A stretch of DNA of 64,000 bases. Source: CAKVOD01 sp964606505. Lineage in GTDB: Bacteria; Bacillota; Clostridia; Christensenellales; UBA1242. Position 1 is the stretch's first letter. Every line of letters begins with the position of its first letter. The notes under the pieces were generated by a model, which had not been told where the DNA came from, did no database searches, and was given only the letters and a program-made list of their open reading frames with translations. This document shows, piece after piece, positions 1 to 8,155 of this stretch. Position numbers and translations under genes: made by a program. Location: the NCBI GenBank assembly GCA_964606505.1, contig CAZSGM010000006.1:1-64000 (forward strand). Direction: 5' to 3'.

Positions 1-168
1 AAAAAACATTGTTAAACCAATGTAAAATCCTTTGTAAAAACTGAAACAAAAAAAAAGAACAAAGGAGAAAATTAAAAATGCAAAAAGTTTCAAAACAAAG
101 TCTTGCAATGATTGCCCTTTCAATCTTACTCGCAATCTCAATTGCCTTGACATTCACATTCGCTGCAA
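1..168 (+). repeat. Left arm of an inverted duplication (leader, RBS and signal peptide)
   Basis: This arm runs from the window edge into the first gene and covers its upstream region, the AAAGGAG ribosome site, the ATG and the codons for the first 29 residues. Its reverse complement is at about 1144-1305, with only a few base changes and one short indel in an A run. The arm may extend left beyond the window. The conservation includes non-coding DNA, so this is a recent duplication or a recombination-maintained repeat, not just signal-peptide conservation. Confidence 0.9.
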
Positions 169-611
169 CAAACAATAGTAAAACAGCAACTGGGTCAATT
201 CAATTTAGTGGTGAAAAATATGTAACTCTAACTGATGGTGGCGATGCAGTAACTATTGATAGTGACGGTAATGCAACAATTACTTTTGCTCAATCTGATT
301 TTGATTTGAGTCAAAATTCATCTACTGGCGTTGTTAGTGCAACCTCCAACTCAAGTGCGCTTACTAAACTTGGGCAAGTTGGAATTACATTCTCAAATGC
401 TACAAGCGCTGAAGCAACAATTACTTTCACGAATAACACTGCTAGTAGTGGAAACGTCATAACTGTAACAACTAAAACACCTAGCACTACAACGGTTGCT
501 GCTGGTGGAAAAGTTACAACATTAACACTTGCAAGTTATATCGAAAGTTTGGCTGTTAGCGAAGTAACTGCAAATGAATTTACATTTACTGTAACAATTG
601 CATTAAACTAA
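78..611 (+). CDS. Secreted protein with SipW-type-like signal peptide, paralogue A
   Basis: Predicted secreted protein of 177 residues with unknown function. Residues 1-29 form a signal peptide: a short basic stretch (MQKVSK), a hydrophobic core, and an end at TFTFA. The mature part is rich in Thr, Ser, Asn and Val and looks like a beta-sandwich surface or fibre protein. The N-terminus resembles SipW-dependent TasA/camelysin-like proteins, but no SipW peptidase is visible here, so this is only a suggestion. The gene at 729-1235 on the other strand has an identical first 29 residues and the same SKTATG-FSGE block just after the cleavage site, then diverges. The start is supported by AAAGGAG about 11 bases upstream. 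A hairpin terminator follows the stop. Confidence 0.85.
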   Translation: MQKVSKQSLAMIALSILLAISIALTFTFAATNNSKTATGSIQFSGEKYVTLTDGGDAVTIDSDGNATITFAQSDFDLSQNSSTGVVSATSNSSALTKLGQVGITFSNATSAEATITFTNNTASSGNVITVTTKTPSTTTVAAGGKVTTLTLASYIESLAVSEVTANEFTFTVTIALN

Positions 612-623
612 TGTTAAAAAAAT

Positions 624-657
624 ACCTCATTGATTAAACTCAATGAGTATTTTTTTT
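624..657 (+). terminator. Intrinsic terminator after paralogue A
   Basis: Stem CTCATTGA / TCAATGAG with a six-base loop, followed by TATTTTTTT. It lies 13 bases after the stop of the gene at 78-611. Confidence 0.85.
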
Positions 658-692
658 AGCACAAAAAGCATAATTATTGTTAAATAATCAAC

Positions 693-725
693 AAAAAAAT
701 CTTAGGAATTTCCTAAGATTTTTTG
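693..725 (-). terminator. Intrinsic terminator of paralogue B (nearly palindromic)
   Basis: Stem AATCTTAGGA / TCCTAAGATT with a three-base loop, flanked by A and T runs, so it could work on both strands. On the minus strand it lies directly behind the stop of the gene at 729-1235. Confidence 0.85.
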
Positions 726-728
726 TTA

Positions 729-1235
729 TTAAGCATTAGCTGGTGCGATTGAAGCAGTTACTACAAATGTAACAGAATCAGTCATTTGTGCTGTTGTAAG
801 CGAAATGTTTGTGATTAACTCTTTAAGATTTTTTGTTATTGTTCCACTATTTGCATCCCCAGAAGCTAATGTTCCAGTTACTTCTGAAAACGTAACACCA
901 GTAGCAGTTGCCATAGAAATTGAATAGTTCAATGTAGTTGTAGCGGTGTTTGTAATTGTAACGCTAATATCTTCCAATTTAGTTTTACCAGTATCATTTA
1001 AAGTTGCTCCAGCTGATGTTACATTAAAATCAGCGTTTACCAATGTAAATGTGGTGTTTCCATCGTTAACAGTTCCACCAGACCAAGCGACTGTAGCTTC
1101 ACCACTAAAAGTAATAGTACCAGTCGCTGTTTTGCTAGCAGTAAGACCAGCGAATGTGAATGTCAAGGCAATTGAGATTGCTAGTAAAATTGAGAGGGCA
1201 ATCATTGCAAGACTTTGTTTTGAAACTTTTTGCAT
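729..1235 (-). CDS. Secreted protein with SipW-type-like signal peptide, paralogue B
   Basis: Predicted secreted protein of 168 residues, convergent with its paralogue at 78-611. Residues 1-29 are identical to the paralogue and form the signal peptide. The mature part begins with GLTASKTATG and FSGEA and then diverges into a Thr- and Asn-rich, probably all-beta domain. The AAAGGAG ribosome site and the roughly 70 bases before the start also match the paralogue in inverted orientation. I infer an exported matrix or surface protein. Inversion of the DNA between the two arms would swap the mature parts between the two upstream regions. Confidence 0.85.
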   Translation of the reverse strand: MQKVSKQSLAMIALSILLAISIALTFTFAGLTASKTATGTITFSGEATVAWSGGTVNDGNTTFTLVNADFNVTSAGATLNDTGKTKLEDISVTITNTATTTLNYSISMATATGVTFSEVTGTLASGDANSGTITKNLKELITNISLTTAQMTDSVTFVVTASIAPANA

Positions 1236-1305
1236 TTTTAATTTTCTCCTTTGTTTTTTTTGTTTCAGTTTTTACAAAGGATTTTACATTGGTTTAACAA
1301 TGTTT
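1144..1305 (-). repeat. Right arm of the inverted duplication
   Basis: Reverse-complement copy of positions 1-168. It covers the signal-peptide codons, ATG, ribosome site and upstream region of the gene at 729-1235. Similarity ends at about 1305 on the outer side and soon after the signal peptide on the inner side. Confidence 0.9.
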
Positions 1306-1495
1306 TTTAATCCGCAATTTTTTGCGTTTTTTATAAAGGATAGTTCCCAGTTTCAAAGCAATTTTTTTGCAAAGGATAGTGCCCCGAGTTTTTCGTGTTT
1401 AAGCAGTTAGTATCTTATAGTTTCAACAAAGGATGATGTGCCAGTTTTAAGCGCTTTTTAATCCACAATTTCCTGATGTCATTACAAAAGAATAG
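1273..1495. repeat. Degenerate spaced repeat with AAAGGAT cores
   Basis: Related short blocks occur at about 1276, 1335, 1371, 1428 and 1486, each with AAAGGAT or AAAGAAT, and several followed by a T/C-rich AGTTT-like segment. Spacing is about 35-60 bases. It fills the spacer between paralogue B and the next lipoprotein gene. Function unknown. Confidence 0.4.
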
Positions 1496-1514
1496 TTGGG
1501 CAAAGATTTCCACT

Positions 1515-2552
1515 TTATTTTGCAGAGGCGATTGCTTGGAGTTCGGCGAGGTTGGCGGACTGGACGTGGTCAATTTTGTCGCCGCCTAAAAAACTGTATT
1601 TTGTCGCGGCTGACTCAAACAAGACAAACAATTTGCCGTCCCTGCAAACTATCCCTTCCGACATTGGTGGCGCGGTTATTGTGGTCTGCAAGTTGCCCGA
1701 ACTAAGCACCTGCAGCGGCAGCGTGGCGCCGTCTACAACAATTTCATTCTGCTCCAAAAGTTTGTAGTCGCTGTAAAGGTTAATTTTCGACTCAGCGTAA
1801 ATGTTTGACATCGAAAGCAAAACGCGTCCGTCGTTCAAAACCGCCATACCCTGCACGAGTTTTGGCAGCGAGAGCGCACGCATTGGCGTCGCCGCAAGCC
1901 CTGTTTCGGAGGCATTGTCGAACGGATAGAAAACCGCCAGCGCGTAGTTGGTTTCGGTTGCGGAAACTGTTACGTGGTGGGTCGGGTCGGTTTCAAACAG
2001 GTACGGATAGTAGTATTCGCCGACCCAGAGCCCGTTTTCGTCCGCGCAACAAAAGTCGGCACAGGTTGACGTTTGCACAACCGCTTGTGTCGGCACGCTC
2101 CCTCCATTTTTTGCCCCGTGCGCAGTCTCAAGGCTAAACCGCAGCACACAGCCATTAGTTGCGATGTAACCCCACGCGCCCGCGGTTGCAATCCCGCCAA
2201 AGTGCCCGCGCGACAGGACGCCACCGTCCACAGTGCCACCGTCCACGGAGAGTGTGAAATACCTGTGTCGGTTTTGCGCTGCGTCAACAACATAAATGCG
2301 CGAGTCCGACCCGTCAGCCATATACCCGCTCAGCAAAAACGCGTCCTGTTCCTCGTCGTAACATAACCCTTGCGGAATAAACCCCTCGTTCAAGTCGGGG
2401 ATTTCAAACGCGTTCGCCGCGACTTGCGACCACATATTGCCAACCTGCGGCGGTTGCGGCAGCTCCTCGGTTTTCCCGCACGCTGCGAACATACACGCGG
2501 TTGAAATGATTACGCTAAGCGCCAACATTAAATTAAAAAAACTCTTCCTCAT
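1515..2552 (-). CDS. Predicted lipoprotein, possibly beta-propeller-like
   Basis: Exported lipoprotein of about 345 residues, function not recognised. The chosen start (MRKSFFNLML) gives a lipoprotein signal peptide ending in a FAAC lipobox at about residues 20-23. The mature part has blocks such as GFIPQGLCYDEEQDAFLLSG and RGHFGGIATAGAWGYIATNG that look like beta-propeller blades, but I cannot name a family. The ATG at 2550-2552 is preceded by GAACGAGAAGAG, a weak ribosome site. The reading frame stays open further upstream through a 10-bp tandem repeat and an assembly gap, but no ATG starts it there, so I treat the upstream part as leader. Base composition is visibly more GC-rich than its neighbours. 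Confidence 0.75.
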   Translation of the reverse strand: MRKSFFNLMLALSVIISTACMFAACGKTEELPQPPQVGNMWSQVAANAFEIPDLNEGFIPQGLCYDEEQDAFLLSGYMADGSDSRIYVVDAAQNRHRYFTLSVDGGTVDGGVLSRGHFGGIATAGAWGYIATNGCVLRFSLETAHGAKNGGSVPTQAVVQTSTCADFCCADENGLWVGEYYYPYLFETDPTHHVTVSATETNYALAVFYPFDNASETGLAATPMRALSLPKLVQGMAVLNDGRVLLSMSNIYAESKINLYSDYKLLEQNEIVVDGATLPLQVLSSGNLQTTITAPPMSEGIVCRDGKLFVLFESAATKYSFLGGDKIDHVQSANLAELQAIASAK

Positions 2553-2570
2553 TTCTCTTCTCGTTCCCTT

Positions 2571-2797
2571 CCTTTGGTTTCCTTTGGTTTCCTTTGGTTT
2601 CCTTTGGTTTCCTTTGGTTTCCTTTGGTTTCCNNNNNNNNNNNNNNNNNNNNNNNNNNNNNNNNNNNNNNNNNNNNNNNNNNNNNNNNNNNNNNNNNNNN
2701 NNNNNNNNNNNNNNNNNNNNNNNNNNNNNNNNTTTCCTTTGGTTTCCTTTGGTTTCCTTTGGTTTCCTTTGGTTTCCTTTGGTTTCCTTTGGTTTCC
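2571..2797. repeat. 10-bp tandem repeat (CCTTTGGTTT), interrupted by an assembly gap
   Basis: Six perfect copies lie at 2571-2632 and about six more at 2733-2797, around 100 N. The unit is 10 bp, so every change of one copy shifts any reading frame and moves flanking sites by about one helical turn. It ends 18 bases before the lipoprotein start at 2552, in its leader or promoter region. The read-out on the lipoprotein strand contains repeated AAAGGAAA, which resembles a ribosome-binding sequence. The true copy number is unknown. Confidence 0.9.
2633..2732. other. Assembly gap (100 N)
   Basis: Exactly 100 N within the tandem repeat. A round number like this is usually a scaffold placeholder, so the real length is unknown. 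Confidence 0.97.
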
Positions 2798-3497
2798 GCG
2801 CGCGCTTTTGCACCCTCTAATTTTCTTTTTGTTTGCAATTATCTCTTGTTGCAATACTACCTGCTGCTACTGCACGCGCGCGCATTTACATGCTCTTCAC
2901 GGTTGTTACTACTAAACTCACGCTACCCCCTCACACACACATTGCTCCCTCATTTTACCCACGTACGCATAATCGCCCCACACTTTCGCCGTTTCTCCAC
3001 ACTTTCGCCTCTATCCACATTGCTGCACACAGCGGCTGCTGCCCTTGAACCACCTGCGCCGCCCTACGTGCCGATACGTTCGCGCTATCCACGCAGCAAC
3101 CATTGCAATTTGCAATGCGTTTGTTTTCAATGTATTAATATGATAGCAAATTAATCTCGATAACGCAACTCAATGGACGAAAAATTGCACATTGGGGGAG
3201 CGCATTCTAACGTTTTTTTGATATTAATGCAGCGTTTTACTCTGTGTCCCTCACTAACTTGTTGTAAATTTTTTCGCAAAATCCTACCTTTAACAAAACA
3301 TAAAAAATTACGCTCAACACTACACACCGAAAAATCCACAAATTTGCACCATTTTGCGCTATTTCGAACGATAAAATCGATGAAATTACATTAATAACGC
3401 GCCATATGCCGCACGCGGCGCTTACTACTCAACAAAGAAAAGGTCGGAGAAATAAATTCTTCAACCTTTTTTAATATTCCTTAATAATATCAACCTT
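2798..3497. other. Gene-free spacer
   Basis: About 700 bases between the tandem repeat and the GLUG-type gene. The plus strand is strikingly C/T/A-rich and G-poor at about 2820-3060, with CG-alternating runs at each end of that stretch. Short open frames here have no ribosome site and no recognisable protein features. I see no RNA gene. Confidence 0.5.
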
Positions 3498-5618
3498 TTA
3501 AATAACAATCCAATTGTTGACGCCTGAAGGGGCGGTTATGTCGATGTCGATTGTCGTGTCGGCGGTCGGAGTAAGGGTTTTCTTGTTTGTCGACTCGGCA
3601 TCAATTGTTGTTACCATATAGAGTTTGTAGTTTATCATTATGGTAAAGGCTTTGTTTTTGTCGACTTCAAAGGTTACCGTGCTGCCGTTTCGGACAACAA
3701 ACTGGTTGACGAGGTTCCCCAACTCGTCAAAGCGGTAGATTATGAACTGGTCAACTGCAGCAGTTGCGCCGCTCGCCGCACCCGCGCCGCTCGTGCCTGT
3801 GGTTGTTCCCGAGGTGGAGCCGCTAAGGTTAGTGGTTACGTTGAGGGTTATATTCAAGATTGGCTCAACATAAAATTGTCTCAAAATTGGATAGTCTGTT
3901 CCTTCGTTCGGAATAATCCAAATTGTGTCAAAATCCCATCTGTAGGCTGTAGTGTTATTCCACTTGAACGTAATCGCCGAAGTATCGCTTGGTGTATACG
4001 CCTCATCTTTTATATATGTCTCTTTCAATTTTAGTCCGTCTATATTTGCGTTGCTCGTCGGCAAAGCGTACAAGCCACTTGAAGACGATATATCTTTTGC
4101 GTCAACCCCAACTATAACGCAATTGTAACTAGAACTAGAAAATTTTGTTACATTAGACACTGTTGAGGGATAGCCGTCTATAACCAGTACGCAGTTATTT
4201 CCATTGAGCCAATAAGCCGCGGTGCTAGATGACACAGAAAAACTACTTAAATTTACTTTTGCATAACTATTCGACGCTCCTTTGCCGCAAATTATTCCGC
4301 AATAATTTCCCTCGCCCTTTTCAAGTTCAATTTTTGATGTTGAATACATCTCGATATAGCATTTAGAAACACTTGCATCGCCCGCAATCCCCCCAACGTA
4401 CAAGATAGCGGCACTACCCCCCTTAATGAACGCGTCCAGTATACCAACATAACTACATCCAATCACATTTTGGGCTTTACCAACAATCCCGCCAAAATAT
4501 CCATACGGAATTTTTTGAGGGTTATTAAATATTGCATCTCCAGCAAAAGAGCAGTTGCTAATCGTTGAATTATTTGCATATCCAACTATCCCGCCAATAA
4601 ACCCTCGTGAAACAGCGTTTGTTGCACTTGTGCCATCAAAGGTAATTTTATTTACAATAATTTTGACATTTTGAATTATCCCGTACGCGCTCGCGCCAGT
4701 CCCTCCCCCGTTAACATATCCAAACAGCATTCCATAATAAAGCGTTGCAGCTTTAGCCGTAATATCGTTTAATGATTTTGTTATTTCGCCTTGAAAAGTT
4801 ATTGTTTTACCGTTCCCATCAAAGATACCAGAAAAATAACAGCTAGAACAATTTGTCCCTGTTGGGTCGCAGGCGATTGGCGTCCATTTTGTTGCTGCAG
4901 AACCCGTGCCAGTGAGGTCGGCGGCTGCTATTGTTATATTGGCTGTCAACTTAAAATATACGCCTTGATAATGGTTGTAAGTTGTTCCACTTGTTGGCGT
5001 GTTGCAGGCGGTTGAAAGAGCGAGTAGGTCGGCGTATGTTCCTATTTGATACGGGTCGGTTTGCGTGCCGCTACCGCTCCAAGGTGAACCTTCCGCTGAA
5101 GCCGTTTCAACTGTAGGCGCAACTTTTAAACCTCCGTTACTTCCACCACTGCAGCCGACCCCTGCTACAACCGCGAGGCACACGACAAACAAGAAAAGCC
5201 ACAAACAAATTTTTGTCGTAGCGAAACACTTTGTCGTGCAACTCTTGTAGCCGTTGTCGTTTTTATAATTTGCACTGTTATTGCAACTTGCATTTTTATA
5301 ACTATTTTTTAATGAAGCGAAATTTTTATTATTTAAATAATTATCATTTACTTTTGCATTTATATTTTCTAAATAATTTTCATTTGTATTACTAATTTTA
5401 GTAAAATCATTTTTCAAAGAAAATTCATTATTATTTTTGCTATTTTTTATAGTTTTTTTATTATTTTCGCAATTTTGCGAAATTTGCAAAAAACGAGGGT
5501 TATCTTGCATATTTTTGCAGGTATCCTCATTACTTTGAGCAGTTAAGCTGCCATTTTTAGCAACTAAATACCCCCCCCCCCCCAACTTTTTCACGTTTTC
5601 CAACTCACTTTTGTTCAT
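3498..5618 (-). CDS. GLUG-type surface protein with poly-G tract, frame open (phase ON)
   Basis: Predicted surface protein of 706 residues. The start has a strong ribosome site (AAAAGGAGCG). Codons 1-12 (MNKSELENVKKL) are followed by 13 Gs encoding four Gly. Then comes a hydrophilic Asn/Lys-rich leader to about residue 136, one hydrophobic segment (about 138-155) ending in VAGVGCSGG, which may be a lipobox or anchor, and the extracellular part. This begins with GSGTQTDPYQI and contains GLUG-like repeats (GFIGGIVGYANNSTISNCSF, GYFGGIVGKAQNVIGCSYVG, YVGGIAGDASVSKCYIEM). The last 100 residues form a separate beta-rich domain ending NNWIVI. One G more or less gives a stop within about 10 codons. 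The homologue at 12831-14832 has the same plan. Adhesion or surface display is inferred from GLUG relatives. Confidence 0.85.
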   Translation of the reverse strand: MNKSELENVKKLGGGGYLVAKNGSLTAQSNEDTCKNMQDNPRFLQISQNCENNKKTIKNSKNNNEFSLKNDFTKISNTNENYLENINAKVNDNYLNNKNFASLKNSYKNASCNNSANYKNDNGYKSCTTKCFATTKICLWLFLFVVCLAVVAGVGCSGGSNGGLKVAPTVETASAEGSPWSGSGTQTDPYQIGTYADLLALSTACNTPTSGTTYNHYQGVYFKLTANITIAAADLTGTGSAATKWTPIACDPTGTNCSSCYFSGIFDGNGKTITFQGEITKSLNDITAKAATLYYGMLFGYVNGGGTGASAYGIIQNVKIIVNKITFDGTSATNAVSRGFIGGIVGYANNSTISNCSFAGDAIFNNPQKIPYGYFGGIVGKAQNVIGCSYVGILDAFIKGGSAAILYVGGIAGDASVSKCYIEMYSTSKIELEKGEGNYCGIICGKGASNSYAKVNLSSFSVSSSTAAYWLNGNNCVLVIDGYPSTVSNVTKFSSSSYNCVIVGVDAKDISSSSGLYALPTSNANIDGLKLKETYIKDEAYTPSDTSAITFKWNNTTAYRWDFDTIWIIPNEGTDYPILRQFYVEPILNITLNVTTNLSGSTSGTTTGTSGAGAASGATAAVDQFIIYRFDELGNLVNQFVVRNGSTVTFEVDKNKAFTIMINYKLYMVTTIDAESTNKKTLTPTADTTIDIDITAPSGVNNWIVI
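5571..5583 (-). repeat. Homopolymer G13 tract within the coding start
   Basis: Thirteen consecutive Gs on the coding strand, right after codon 12 of the gene at 3498-5618. With 13 the frame is open. With 12 the next codons read GGT ATT TAG, and with 14 they reach TAA after a few codons. In this AT-rich context a tract this long is a typical slipped-strand hotspot. Confidence 0.93.
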
Positions 5619-5983
5619 AATAAAAATCGCTCCTTTTTATCCCTTATTTTTAGCATTTTTCGCCGCTTTTATGTGTTAATAACATACATAATCGCGCAAA
5701 CCTCACACAAAAATAAGTTAACATTTTATTTTAATTCTACAAAGCAATTATACACAATTTAAATATTTTTTTCAACTCATTTGCACCCTATTTACAAACT
5801 TTTTTATTTTCCCGCAATTACTCCCCACGCACAAACAAACCTCGCCAACCCACTTGCACGCAAACAAAAAAAACTAAGCAATCCAATATAATGAACTACT
5901 TAGTTTTCAAATTATACATTTATTATAAAGATACATTTATCCCTATTGCCACAGGGGTTAACGCACCTAACAACTAAAGCGTT
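5619..5983. other. Spacer with a minus-strand terminator
   Basis: AT-rich spacer between the lipoprotein at 5984-6910 and the GLUG-type gene. It holds the ribosome site of the latter near 5630 and the hairpin at 5866-5908. Nothing else recognised. Confidence 0.5.
5866..5908 (-). terminator. Intrinsic terminator with CTAAG stem
   Basis: Minus-strand AAAACTAAG / CTTAGTTTT stem with a long AT-rich loop, followed by a T run. It is downstream of the lipoprotein gene at 5984-6910. Similar CTAAG stems recur behind several minus-strand genes in this window. Confidence 0.7.
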
Positions 5984-6910
5984 TTATTTGCTTGCCTCAG
6001 CGTCGGAAAAACTCCAAACGCCGTCGTTGTTTTCAAGGTAGAACTTAGTTTTTCCGTCTTTATCCATAAGTTTAACTTCGTACTTGTTTGCGTTAACTTT
6101 TTTAATTTCGTACTTAGTTTTTGTTGTGCCGTCTTTAAGTGTGATTTCAAGTTGTTCCTTTCCATCTTCGTTTTCAAACTCTACTTCAACACTTTCAGTA
6201 ACTCCACCAAACTTTGTTGTGTACTTGAACTCGATTTCGTCATTTTCGGTTTCTTGTTCAATAAGCACGTATTCAGTAAGTTTTGTCAAGTCGATTCCGT
6301 CGATTGCGTCGGTGTCAGCAGCAAAAAGTTCATCTTGCGCAAAAATCAATTTAAGTTCGTTTTCAACTTCGGTTTTGTCCTTTTTGCTCTCGCTTTCAAT
6401 TTCTCTTGAACCAACTACATTGTAAATAGTTTCATCCGAACCACTTCCCTTAACAACTTTACCATACAAGAACGAAGTTGTTTCAGTTTCAATCTTTTTG
6501 TCGTCGATTTCTTCCTCAGTCCCCTCAACTACTTCGTTGTAGTACATAACATAACTTTCATTCAAAACGGTGATAGAAAGTTTCTTTGAATATTCTCCAA
6601 ACTTTGCAACCTCGTCATCAGTTGGAGCACCTTCGGTTGGATGAATACCATTTTGCAACATCCCCTCAAACATAATAGTGTATTCTTTGATTGTGTTTTT
6701 TGTTTCGTCCGAAACAGTCGCCCTTGACTTAGCCGCAGTTGCGTTAGCCTCCAAGTAGTTCGTAGCCGAAACCATCCCCATTGCAAAAACGTTGCTCGTT
6801 TCAAGGCTTACTTTAGAGTCGTCTTTCCCGCATGCAGAAAAAACAAACAAAGTGCTAACAAGGCAAAGCGCCATCGCAATAGTACAAATAAGTTTTCTTG
6901 TTTTAACCAT
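5984..6910 (-). CDS. Predicted lipoprotein, function unknown
   Basis: Exported lipoprotein of 308 residues. The signal peptide (MVKTRKLICT...) ends in the lipobox FSAC at about residues 24-27, so the protein should be anchored outside the membrane. The mature part is acidic (many Glu, Asp and Lys) with repeated short strand-like segments (KTKYEIKKVNANKYEVKLMD near the end), suggesting a beta-rich fold. I do not recognise the family. A ribosome site AAGGAGG lies just before the ATG. It stands alone between the GLUG gene and pyruvate kinase. Confidence 0.8.
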   Translation of the reverse strand: MVKTRKLICTIAMALCLVSTLFVFSACGKDDSKVSLETSNVFAMGMVSATNYLEANATAAKSRATVSDETKNTIKEYTIMFEGMLQNGIHPTEGAPTDDEVAKFGEYSKKLSITVLNESYVMYYNEVVEGTEEEIDDKKIETETTSFLYGKVVKGSGSDETIYNVVGSREIESESKKDKTEVENELKLIFAQDELFAADTDAIDGIDLTKLTEYVLIEQETENDEIEFKYTTKFGGVTESVEVEFENEDGKEQLEITLKDGTTKTKYEIKKVNANKYEVKLMDKDGKTKFYLENNDGVWSFSDAEASK

Positions 6911-7052
6911 ATTTTAATCCTCCTTGCATATAGATAGCATAAAAACAATAAAATACCAAATGATTTTATGTGTTTTTTCGATTTTTATGCTAAAACTTTC
7001 AACTTTACCTCATTTTTAGGTTTTTTTCGCATTTTTATCAAAGTTGCTATGC

Positions 7053-8081
7053 TTAAATGACGGCAACCCCATAAACGTGCTTTTCGGTTTCAACGATAAT
7101 TTTCTCCATCGTGCGAACAACATTTACTGGGTCAATCCCAACCGCCGTTTCGCCGGAAAGCATAGTTGCGGTTGCCTCTTCATAAATGGCGGTCGCAACA
7201 TCATTGACTTCCGCCCGCGTTGGACGCGTCGAGTTAATCATACTCTCGAGCATTTCGGTTGCAACAATGCAGCATTTGCGGCTGACATTGCAGAGCGAAA
7301 TCAGTTTCTTTTGTATAGGTGGGATTTTTTCAAGCGGGATTTCCACGCCCAAATCCCCACGCGCAACCATAACGCCGTCGCACTCTGACAAAATCTCCTC
7401 AATGTTTTCCACGCCGCTCGCGTTTTCGATTTTCGCAATCAACTTAATGTTTTTCGCGCCGTTCTTAGCCAAAAACTCCTTGACGTCGCGCACATTTTGG
7501 GCGCAACTCACAAACGACATCGCAAGGTAGTCGGCGTTGTTGTCAATCGCAAACAATAAATCGCGCTCGTCCTTTTCGGATATATACGGAACGCTCGGCA
7601 CAACGTTCGGCACATTCAACCCCTTGTTATTCGACAACAGCCCGCCAAACAATATTTTGCAGGCTATGTCGGTTTCAGTTAGGTCGGCAACCTCCAACAC
7701 AACGCGCCCGTTGTTCGCAAAAATTTTGTCGCCAATTTTGACCTCCTTAACAAGGTTTTTATACCTTAGCGAAACAATGTTTTCGTTCCCCTCAACCTCG
7801 TTAGTCGTAAAAGTGAAAACTCCACCCTCTTTGAGTTCAACCTGTCCATCCCTAAATTGCCCAATACGCATTTCGGGCCCCTTGGTGTCAACAAGCAGGC
7901 TTAGCCCCCTATCTTCCCTTAACGGCGCGAGCGTGTCCGCAATAACTTGTTGCGTTTCAACGCTTCCGTGGCTCATATTGAGCCTTGCAATATCCATTCC
8001 TGCATCCATCATTTGGTTAAGTGTTTCAATTGTGTTACTGGCAGGTCCCAGCGTGCAAATAATTTTTGTAATTCTCTTCAT
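7053..8081 (-). CDS. pyk: Pyruvate kinase, short form lacking the C-terminal domain
   Basis: Transfers phosphate from phosphoenolpyruvate to ADP, the last step of glycolysis, in the cytoplasm. The N-terminus KIICTLGPAS, the DTKGPEMRIG segment opening the B domain, the GDLGVEIP motif and the MLSGETAVG block are all present. The protein is about 342 residues, whereas most bacterial enzymes are 470-590. It ends just after the catalytic barrel (EKIIVETEKHVYGVAVI), so the C-terminal domain that binds allosteric effectors is missing. I see no frameshift remnant downstream, so this looks like a natural short form. The start at 8081 is chosen because CGGAGAAAAGT precedes it and the homologous sequence begins there. 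Confidence 0.9.
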   Translation of the reverse strand: MKRITKIICTLGPASNTIETLNQMMDAGMDIARLNMSHGSVETQQVIADTLAPLREDRGLSLLVDTKGPEMRIGQFRDGQVELKEGGVFTFTTNEVEGNENIVSLRYKNLVKEVKIGDKIFANNGRVVLEVADLTETDIACKILFGGLLSNNKGLNVPNVVPSVPYISEKDERDLLFAIDNNADYLAMSFVSCAQNVRDVKEFLAKNGAKNIKLIAKIENASGVENIEEILSECDGVMVARGDLGVEIPLEKIPPIQKKLISLCNVSRKCCIVATEMLESMINSTRPTRAEVNDVATAIYEEATATMLSGETAVGIDPVNVVRTMEKIIVETEKHVYGVAVI

Positions 8082-8155
8082 ACTTTTCTCCGATTTAAAC
8101 AAAATTCTTTTCGACTAAAACAAAATTCTTAAAGGTTTCCCCAACTATTATCGTT

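Noticed and set aside
2553..2854. Reading frames through the 10-bp repeat in all three minus-strand phases
   Set aside because: Each begins only with GTG or TTG and without a proper ribosome site, and the gap length is unknown, so a translated repeat peptide cannot be supported.
3151..3394. Short frames on both strands in the spacer upstream of the GLUG gene
   Set aside because: No ribosome sites, overlapping frames on both strands, unlike protein composition.
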